Shown here one piece after another: positions 23,137 to 27,108 of a stretch of 27,108 bases of DNA. The stretch's first letter is position 1. Every line of letters begins with the position of its first letter. The stretch is from a virus. Location: positions 1 through 27,108 of the IMG/VR virus record IMGVR_UViG_3300031707_000142, one strand, 5' to 3'. A program made the position numbers and the translations under genes. The notes under the pieces are model-generated. The model was not told the origin of the DNA. It searched no databases and saw only the letters and a program-made list of their open reading frames with translations.

Positions 23137-23402
23137 ATCTTGGCAATCACATCCTTCTGATGGATAACTATGTTTCCATCTTCCAGTTCAGTTGCTCCCC
23201 ATCGCAGATAATAAACCTCATCACCGACATTTAGTTGGTCGTTCACCCCGGCACCAAGCGCCAGGACTCTCCCGGTATTCGGGAATAGTTGTTGTGTCAA
23301 TTCGCTCTGCCCTTCCTGATAACCGATCAAAATGCCGGTTGCGGTTTTATCTGTCGGCCAGTTAGGACTAATTAAGAGATATTCTTTTAATGGCCTCATC
23401 AT
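23127..23402 (-). CDS. GroES-like co-chaperonin
   Basis: A 91-aa protein starting with two Met codons at 23402 after GAGGGGTGA. The order of elements matches chaperonin-10: RPLKEYLLISPN (strand 1), a mobile loop after residue 15 (DKTATGILIGYQEGQSEL), GRVLALGAGV (45-53), LNVGDEVYYLRWGATELE (57-74) and a final strand HQKDVIAKI. The usual length is about 95 aa, so it is complete. Phage GroES homologues (T4 gp31 is the known case) replace host GroES on GroEL to fold large capsid proteins. A similar service for this phage's capsid protein is plausible, but only inferred. Confidence 0.88.
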   Translation of the reverse strand: MMRPLKEYLLISPNWPTDKTATGILIGYQEGQSELTQQLFPNTGRVLALGAGVNDQLNVGDEVYYLRWGATELEDGNIVIHQKDVIAKICD

Positions 23403-23571
23403 TCACCCCTCTCAAAATATAATTCCGCAATCGTTTCATTTTATTTGCTTGGATCATCAGTTCGTCCTGCTGCATATCGTTCCACTTGTTTTCCAACTCT
23501 ATGATATCGTTTTTGACCCGGCTCATATAAAGGATGGTCCGCCGGTAACTATCGGCGTAAAAATCGTTCAT
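23368..23571 (-). CDS. Coiled-coil mini-protein (67 aa)
   Basis: ATG at 23571 overlaps the preceding gene by 23 nt, and the stop lies 35 nt inside the GroES-like gene. The product is almost entirely helical (ILYMSRVKNDIIELENKWND, then MIQANKMKRLRNYIL) with a heptad-like pattern, so it is probably an oligomer. The upstream ribosome binding site is weak, and translation is likely coupled. No family is recognised. Confidence 0.6.
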   Translation of the reverse strand: MNDFYADSYRRTILYMSRVKNDIIELENKWNDMQQDELMIQANKMKRLRNYILRGVNDEAIKRISLN

Positions 23572-23698
23572 TTATTTTCTTTTCCCGTTTCTTTCCCCGT
23601 TTTTCTCTTTCTTCAATAATCTCATCCAACTCTTTTTCTTTCATACTGCAATATTCCTTCCAAGTTACTGTTGTCTTTTTCATAGGATTAAATATCAT
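23549..23698 (-). CDS. Charged mini-protein (49 aa)
   Basis: The frame starts at ATG 23698 with GGGAGG 6 nt upstream; this start overlaps the end of the nuclease gene. A second in-frame ATG at 23683 has no good binding site. The product is MIFNPMKKTTVTWKE then a highly charged helix (EKELDEIIEEREKRGKKREK) ending ERFLRR. It may be a DNA- or protein-binding peptide. The strong ribosome binding site is the main support. Confidence 0.55.
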   Translation of the reverse strand: MIFNPMKKTTVTWKEYCSMKEKELDEIIEEREKRGKKREKKINERFLRR

Positions 23699-24068
23699 CT
23701 TTTACCTCCCTTAACTTCTGCACTAAGTAAATCTTCACTAACTGCCGGTCTACCTTGCTAACATTGCGCCGGAGCATTAAAGCATCAAATGCCTTGTCCC
23801 CTAACCTTTCCCGCCAAAATTCGCTAAACTCCCTCGGCTGTTTGTGCGCAAAGTTCCCGTGACAGTTAAAACAAAGTAATGCCGAGTTGTCTAAATCCCA
23901 CCGGACCGCTTTGATCGCACGGCTGTAAAAATGCGCCCAATCAAGTTTGTATGGCGCTTCCCGCCCGCAACGAACACACCCCTTATCCCTTACCCGAACT
24001 ACCTCCCGGCATAAATCGTCTAATTCCCTTATACTCGGCCGCTTACTTGCAATTATTACTTTTTTCAT
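23688..24068 (-). CDS. NinG-like / HNH-type recombination endonuclease
   Basis: A 126-aa protein from ATG 24068 after GAGGGGGAG. The core is a Cys-rich HNH-like module: CVRC at 31-34, AHFYSR with H46, VRWDLDN with N61, and CFNCH at 66-70. It has flanking helices and a FSEFWRERLG segment, the pattern of lambda NinG-like recombination endonucleases. NinG (Rap) cuts branched recombination intermediates. In phages with the gene upstream of the terminase, a role in preparing or resolving DNA for packaging is possible. It is distinct in sequence from the HNH gene at 14144-14629. Confidence 0.8.
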   Translation of the reverse strand: MKKVIIASKRPSIRELDDLCREVVRVRDKGCVRCGREAPYKLDWAHFYSRAIKAVRWDLDNSALLCFNCHGNFAHKQPREFSEFWRERLGDKAFDALMLRRNVSKVDRQLVKIYLVQKLREVKDDI

Positions 24069-24213
24069 TTCTCCCCCTCACACACTCTCTGCGAAGCATC
24101 CACCTTTTCCGCCAATCCTCTCCGATCGCCTTTCTTGTGATATACCATTGCTCTATCTCTGCCATCGCAATCACAAAGTCGCGGTAAGCTTGCTGGCAAT
24201 TTTGCTCAGTCAT
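24043..24213 (-). CDS. Unknown 56-aa protein
   Basis: ATG at 24213 is chosen over in-frame starts up to 27 codons earlier because AAAGGAGGGGG lies just before it and it overlaps the previous stop (ATGA). The product (MTEQNCQQAYRDFVIAMAEI, then RKRWMLRRECVRG) is helical and basic at the C-terminus, with three Cys residues. It overlaps the nuclease start by 26 nt. Function unknown. Confidence 0.62.
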   Translation of the reverse strand: MTEQNCQQAYRDFVIAMAEIEQWYITRKAIGEDWRKRWMLRRECVRGRNEKSNNCK

Positions 24214-24701
24214 TCCCCCTCCTTTAATCTTAACTCCCCGTCCAAACAAATCGGAGCATGATGTTTTTCCCTTTTTGCTTTTATTGATAAGCATAAAATA
24301 GAATTAAAGACACAACAGAAAGCATAGTATAAGATGTCCCATGCGTCGATGTTCCGTGCGTTGATGTTCCGTGCGTTGATGTTCCGTGCGTTGATGTCCC
24401 ATGCGTTGATGTCCCATGCGTCGATGTTCCGTGCGTTGATGTTCCGTGCGTTGATGTCCCATGCGTTGATGTTCCGTGCGTTGATGTTCCGTGCGTTGAT
24501 GTTCCATGCGTCGATGTTCTGTGCGTTGATGTTCTGTGCGTCGATGTCCCCTGCGTTGATGTCCCATGCGTTGATGTTCCGTGCAACTCTTATTGACGCC
24601 GAAATTAAAATTGAACACTCAAACCTAACATCTCCATTTATTATCAATTTTCCATCTTTAATATTTCTTTCCACTTCGGCTTGTGTCTTATAAACTTTCA
24701 T
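24210..24701 (-). CDS. Pentapeptide-unit solenoid protein (ARNIN/AWDIN repeats)
   Basis: A 163-aa protein from ATG 24701 with AGGAGGA upstream. Residues 40-124 are 17 uninterrupted 5-residue units of the form A-[RWQG]-[ND]-I-[ND]. The N-terminal cap (residues 1-39) and C-terminal cap (125-163, LYYAFCCVFNSILCLSIKAK then CLDGELRLK) are non-repetitive. Such 5-residue periodicity implies a narrow beta-solenoid. The spacing differs from standard pentapeptide repeats (A-[DN]-L-x-x): here the inward pair would be Ile then Ala. Function unknown; pentapeptide-repeat proteins elsewhere mimic DNA or bind proteins, but that cannot be carried over safely. Confidence 0.78.
   Translation of the reverse strand: MKVYKTQAEVERNIKDGKLIINGDVRFECSILISASIRVARNINAWDINAGDIDAQNINAQNIDAWNINARNINARNINAWDINARNINARNIDAWDINAWDINARNINARNINARNIDAWDILYYAFCCVFNSILCLSIKAKREKHHAPICLDGELRLKEGE
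24330..24584 (-). repeat. 17-copy 15-nt coding tandem repeat
   Basis: The 255-nt core of the solenoid gene consists of 17 contiguous 15-nt units, with plus-strand variants such as ATGTTCCGTGCGTTG and ATGTCCCATGCGTTG. Units differ at a few positions that mainly change R/W and N/D. All three minus-strand frames stay open through the array, so unit gain or loss keeps the reading frame. Slippage or unequal recombination could change solenoid length. Confidence 0.9.
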
Positions 24702-24704
24702 TCT

Positions 24705-24932
24705 TTATCCTCCTCCTAAAAACTTCTCTTGAGCGGATTTAACAGCGGAAAGAGCAGTATTAAATCCTTCAGGCCAATCATAATATTTTGCCAATTCTTC
24801 ACTTTTTCTTTTCACCTTCGTCGCCTCAAACCCCTGCTCTATGGCGTGGCGGAGAAGATTGCCATACGCCTCATAAGTGCAATTTTTTGTCCTTTTTCTA
24901 AATTCTTTCTCAATCTCTTCAAATGTTTTCAT
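24705..24932 (-). CDS. Unknown 75-aa protein
   Basis: ATG at 24932 has AAAGGGGGA upstream and overlaps the previous stop (ATGA). The product is helical and charged (MKTFEEIEKEFRKRTKN, then WPEGFNTALSAVKSAQEKFL, ending GGG). It is one of a chain of coupled small genes. No family or motif is recognised. Confidence 0.62.
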   Translation of the reverse strand: MKTFEEIEKEFRKRTKNCTYEAYGNLLRHAIEQGFEATKVKRKSEELAKYYDWPEGFNTALSAVKSAQEKFLGGG

Positions 24933-25225
24933 TCTTTATCCCCCTTTGGTTTGTTGGATAACTCCCAGCCGTTCTCAATCAGCCATTTGCGTGAAGCGCG
25001 AAGCCAACTAAACTTTTTGCTAACAACATAATGGTCGCTTCGTGGCGACGCTCCTGCCGTGTATGATTTCCCATCCTTTATAACTTTAATATGGGGCGAT
25101 TCCTTAAATTGTTTCTCAAAAATAGGAGCATAGTCAGAACCCTTAACATATTCTTCGACATCAAAATAATCTTTGTTCCCCCGGCTCACTTTCCCTCCCC
25201 TCCTAACAGATATGCGTAGGGTCAT
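24929..25225 (-). CDS. Unknown 98-aa protein
   Basis: ATG at 25225 overlaps the previous stop (ATGA) and follows AAGGGAA. The product is basic and mixed alpha/beta (MTLRISVRRGGKVSRGNKDY, then SDHYVVSKKFSWLRASRKWL). A Trp/Arg-rich patch near residues 73-86 could bind nucleic acid or protein. No named family. Candidate accessory or host-interaction gene. Confidence 0.62.
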   Translation of the reverse strand: MTLRISVRRGGKVSRGNKDYFDVEEYVKGSDYAPIFEKQFKESPHIKVIKDGKSYTAGASPRSDHYVVSKKFSWLRASRKWLIENGWELSNKPKGDKE

Positions 25226-25410
25226 TTCCCTTGCTCCCTCATTTGTTTAGCGGTAAAAGAGTTTTCACAAAATGGGCAGTGAGAACCTAAATGTTTTTGA
25301 GCATTGTTTATATCCTCGTTTAATACGGGTTGCCATTCCGTTCCCCAAACCCATAGCCAGACCTTTTCCCTCAACCATGCCTTGATGCCAAACACTAACT
25401 TGTCTCCCAT
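25222..25410 (-). CDS. Trp-rich 62-aa protein with CPFC knuckle
   Basis: ATG at 25410 directly follows the stop of the upstream gene and has GGAGGGGAAA upstream. Residues 12-26 are unusually Trp-rich (WLREKVWLWVWGTEW), possibly membrane- or protein-contacting. The C-terminal part has HCPFCENSFTAKQM, with Cys residues 3 apart plus a preceding His, a half zinc knuckle. Function unknown. Confidence 0.62.
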   Translation of the reverse strand: MGDKLVFGIKAWLREKVWLWVWGTEWQPVLNEDINNAQKHLGSHCPFCENSFTAKQMREQGK

Positions 25411-25617
25411 CTATTTCCCCTCCAATGCGGCGAGGAAGTCGGTGAGGGCTTTCCGATAGCACTCGCAACAGCACCAAGGGTCATTCTTCAACCCCTCCGC
25501 TATCTCCGCTGGGTCTATTTGGCTAGATTGAATATAAATTATGTTCATGGTGGTCTTATCTAACTCAAAATCCTTTTCCAATTTCTCCAAGTCCTCAACC
25601 CGTATAAATTTACTCAT
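25411..25617 (-). CDS. Cys-cluster 68-aa protein
   Basis: ATG at 25617 has AAGGAGGA 6 nt upstream and lies inside the end of the zinc-ribbon gene. The N-terminal half is an acidic helix (VEDLEKLEKDFELDKTTMN), followed by NIIYIQSSQIDPAEIAEGL and a dense Cys cluster (DPWCCCECYRKALTDFLA) at about residues 47-54. The cluster could bind metal or form disulphides. No family is recognised. Confidence 0.65.
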   Translation of the reverse strand: MSKFIRVEDLEKLEKDFELDKTTMNIIYIQSSQIDPAEIAEGLKNDPWCCCECYRKALTDFLAALEGK

Positions 25618-25783
25618 CTTTATCCTCCTTATTCGTTAGTGGTTCAAAAATAATCGGAGTAATATGTTCTCCTCCTGTATCAGTTGTGACGATGACTTTC
25701 TTTCCTGCTGAACATTTTGGACACTCAAAAACCCAACTTGCATAACAACTATGACATCTTGGACATTCCCAACCTAAACCCAT
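25610..25783 (-). CDS. Zinc-ribbon mini-protein (57 aa)
   Basis: ATG at 25783 follows AAGGAGGGG with good spacing. The frame reads MGLGWECPRCHSCYASWVFE then CPKCSAGKKV, giving two CxxC knuckles (Cys7/Cys10 and Cys21/Cys24) with an extra Cys13, a rubredoxin-like zinc ribbon. A beta tail follows (KVIVTTDTGGEHITPIIFEP). It ends at TAA 25610 with 8 nt overlap into the next gene. Many phages carry such mini zinc ribbons; functions are mostly unknown. Confidence 0.65.
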   Translation of the reverse strand: MGLGWECPRCHSCYASWVFECPKCSAGKKVIVTTDTGGEHITPIIFEPLTNKEDKDE

Positions 25784-25796
25784 CTTTCCCCTCCTT

Positions 25797-25996
25797 ATTC
25801 GTTAGCTGATATCCGCCGAGTTAGGGTCTGGTTTCCCCTATTAACCACTTATTACCGCCTCGCCACGGTTCCCCCACTCGGTCGGAAAGGACTGGCTGGT
25901 TTGGCAATTATGCTTTATCGTAATGGTGTTACGTTTTAACCACAATACAGATAGGAAGCAACCTACCATTTAACTCGTCAGCACCAGCCCCATTTC
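25797..25996. other. 200-nt gap without a convincing gene
   Basis: This is the longest non-coding stretch in the window, in a block where neighbouring genes otherwise overlap. In minus-strand RNA, CCGAGU (25881-25876) can pair with ACUCGG (25821-25816), enclosing a GC-rich interior with small inner pairings (GGTT...AACC). A 42-codon frame (25841-25969) exists but has no good ribosome binding site. A promoter or structured leader for the small-gene block downstream is possible. No clear -35/-10 pair was found. Confidence 0.35.
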
Positions 25997-26170
25997 TTAT
26001 TTTAATTTCACCATCGTTTCCACTACCATAATTTTTTGAAGTTTATAAATACCAACTTTTTTAGCCTCACCAATTACGGCGGCATCCTTTAACGCTTCAT
26101 TCATATTAAGATATTTATCCCCACCACTTTCTTCTTCAATCGTTAAATAGATTTCTTTTGGAAATTTCAT
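25997..26170 (-). CDS. Small phage protein (57 aa)
   Basis: ATG at 26170 has GAGGAGGTGA 4-7 nt upstream, one of the strongest sites here. The frame reads MKFPKEIYLTIEEESGGDKY, then EALKDAAVIGEAKKVGIYKL and ends VVETMVKLK. Strand-helix-strand with a terminal IYKLxKI.VVE strand is common among short phage hypothetical proteins. It overlaps the gene before it by 35 nt. Function unknown. Confidence 0.65.
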   Translation of the reverse strand: MKFPKEIYLTIEEESGGDKYLNMNEALKDAAVIGEAKKVGIYKLQKIMVVETMVKLK

Positions 26171-26345
26171 TTTTCACCTCCTCATCAATTATCACCGCAC
26201 GATACTGTCGCAAGTCGTCAATTTCATCCTCCAAGAAATTGAACTCTTTTAAGTCGCTTGCCTTGACCATCATTTCCACCTTCGGCTCTCCGTAAGTAAG
26301 GTTGTCTTTCAGCCACCGCAATAACCGATCAATGGCAGTTAGCAC
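26136..26345 (-). CDS. Unknown 69-aa protein, GTG start
   Basis: GTG at 26345 lies just after GGTGGAAA and inside the end of the preceding mini-gene, so coupling is likely. The product begins (M)LTAIDRLLRWLKDNLTYGEP and continues as acidic and basic helices (EFNFLEDEIDDLRQYRAVII) ending NLFND. No family is recognised. A shorter internal Met start would remove the amphipathic N-terminal helix and has a poorer site. Confidence 0.58.
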   Translation of the reverse strand: MLTAIDRLLRWLKDNLTYGEPKVEMMVKASDLKEFNFLEDEIDDLRQYRAVIIDEEVKNEISKRNLFND

Positions 26346-26445
26346 TTTCCACCCATTTTAGATAAGCAACCGCCTGGCTTTCGCCAATCCGATGCTTCAC
26401 AAACAAGATCATTATGCCGAGGGAAGTCCAGTCTATTTTTTTCAT
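26329..26445 (-). CDS. Mini-protein of 38 aa
   Basis: ATG at 26445 overlaps the stop of the repeat protein (ATGA). The frame is MKKIDWTSLGIMILFVKHRI, then GESQAVAYLKWVESANCH, ending at 26329, 17 nt inside the next gene. Its only support is coupling and exact fit between neighbours; the ribosome binding site is weak. It may be a small helical protein or a leader for the gene after it. Confidence 0.5.
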   Translation of the reverse strand: MKKIDWTSLGIMILFVKHRIGESQAVAYLKWVESANCH

Positions 26446-27107
26446 GTTATCTTCTTCCCAAACCGATCAACCTCATACAAAACCTTGCATTTTCTAAAGG
26501 CGATTTTATGAGGATATTGCGGTTTCGGCCACGGAAATAAATCTTTATGTTGAACCTCTATGGCAATATATCGATCACCTTTATTACTCCTAAACTCATC
26601 AGCAAAATATGGCCTTGAAACCGCATGATATTTCCCCTCACCACATTCGTCTTTTTCAGGGTTCCATACTGGAAGATCCAAAACATCGCCAATTTTCCAT
26701 AATGTTTCATTTTTAGTTCCTTCTTGCGTTTTAAACTCTTTCGATACCTTCTTAAATAAAATATATTTATTGCTTTTCTCAAAACCATTATTTTCAAACC
26801 AATTAAGGGGCTTGATGTTTTGAACTAAAATATTTTTAGTTTTTGAGAATTTAATCTTTAGATCAAAAGGTTTGAATAAAACGGAAAAGCCATGTAGAGA
26901 TAATTTGAAAGCTGACCAAACACGAAGGACAGCATAATCCCATGCTACGGCGCTGGCATTTTCCCACAACTCGGCGCTGGCTTTTTCCCGCAACACGGCG
27001 CTGGCTTTTCCCCACAACTCGGCGCTGGCATTTTCCCGCAACACGGCGCTGGCATTTTCCCACAACACGGCGCTGGCATTTTCCCACAACACGGCGCTGG
27101 CATTTTC
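26442..27107 (-). CDS. Octapeptide-repeat protein with DUF7666-like C-terminus, N-terminus cut
   Basis: The frame is open to the right edge, so the real start lies outside the window; the in-frame GTG at 27092 is inside the repeat and is not a start. At least 222 residues are visible. The first 56 are seven 8-residue units (ENASAVLW, ENASAVLR, EKASAELW). After this comes a non-repetitive domain with PVWNPEKDECGEGKYHA, ADEF, DRYIAIEVQHKDL and a closing strand, in the style of DUF7666 domains that cap similar repeat proteins in phages. The repeat would form a beta-solenoid. The function of this family is not known. Confidence 0.7.
   Translation of the reverse strand, partial: ENASAVLWENASAVLWENASAVLRENASAELWGKASAVLREKASAELWENASAVAWDYAVLRVWSAFKLSLHGFSVLFKPFDLKIKFSKTKNILVQNIKPLNWFENNGFEKSNKYILFKKVSKEFKTQEGTKNETLWKIGDVLDLPVWNPEKDECGEGKYHAVSRPYFADEFRSNKGDRYIAIEVQHKDLFPWPKPQYPHKIAFRKCKVLYEVDRFGKKIT
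26940..27107 (-). repeat. 24-nt coding tandem repeat (7 visible copies)
   Basis: Seven contiguous 24-nt units, plus-strand consensus GCGCTGGCATTTTCCCACAACACG with variants at the codons for V/E, W/R and N/K, run off the window end. The unit is a multiple of three, so copy-number change keeps the frame. The total copy number is unknown because the array is cut by the window. Confidence 0.9.
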
Positions 27108-27108
27108 C

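Noticed and set aside
24330-24584. Possible CRISPR array
   Set aside because: The 15-nt units are contiguous with no spacers and code for a regular protein repeat.
25841-25969. A 42-codon minus-strand frame in the 200-nt gap
   Set aside because: It has no Shine-Dalgarno sequence and no features, unlike the other small genes nearby.

Overview
The window is part of the genome of a tailed bacteriophage, or a prophage of that type. Every convincing gene lies on the minus strand, so genes are read here from high to low coordinates. Genes are packed end to end with ATGA, TAATG and similar overlaps, and most starts sit 5-10 nt after a strong AGGAGG-like Shine-Dalgarno sequence. The host is therefore bacterial, but nothing in the sequence names it. 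No integrase, repressor, replication gene, tRNA or CRISPR array is present. The window covers the packaging, head, tail and ejection modules plus the dense block of small genes upstream of them. Both ends cut through genes.

Region by region, in transcription order. (1) 27108-23549: an accessory block of small, mostly unrecognised genes. It holds two proteins made of short tandem repeats (8-residue units at the right edge, 5-residue units at 24210-24701), a zinc-ribbon mini-protein and a NinG/HNH-type nuclease. (2) 23402-22597: a GroES-like co-chaperonin, a stand-alone sigma-70 region-2-like protein and a small unknown gene. (3) 22610-18230: packaging and portal. It has a small basic protein in the usual small-terminase position, the large terminase (ATPase and nuclease motifs intact), the portal and three mini-genes. 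(4) 18178-14739: head. It has an acidic scaffold-like protein, a 157-aa protein, two tandem paralogous 166-aa putative decoration proteins and a Mu gpT-like major capsid protein. (5) 14677-14144: a free-standing HNH endonuclease gene, preceded by competing RNA hairpins that overlap its ribosome binding site. (6) 14035-11324: a beta-helix protein, two small zinc-binding proteins, two paralogous beta proteins, a third zinc mini-protein and a small beta-sandwich protein. (7) 11327-7951: two tail fibre/appendage proteins, one with two LamG-like domains. (8) 7934-4714: two small genes, then adaptor- and nozzle-like proteins. (9) 4695-1: five virion-type proteins, low-complexity or with amphipathic/hydrophobic segments, likely ejection or internal virion proteins.

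The layout (terminase, portal, scaffold, capsid, fibres, adaptor, nozzle, ejection proteins) with no tape measure, tail tube or sheath points to a short-tailed (podovirus-like) virion. The terminase fills the capsid through the portal. The scaffold, and perhaps the GroES homologue, assist capsid assembly. The paired 166-aa proteins probably coat the shell. The adaptor and nozzle close the portal, the fibres bind the host surface, and the last genes probably form the DNA ejection channel.

The least ordinary features are the possible RNA switch at the HNH gene, the isolated sigma region-2 protein beside a GroES homologue just upstream of the late genes, two different repeat-built proteins in the accessory block, and three zinc-binding mini-proteins embedded among structural genes.
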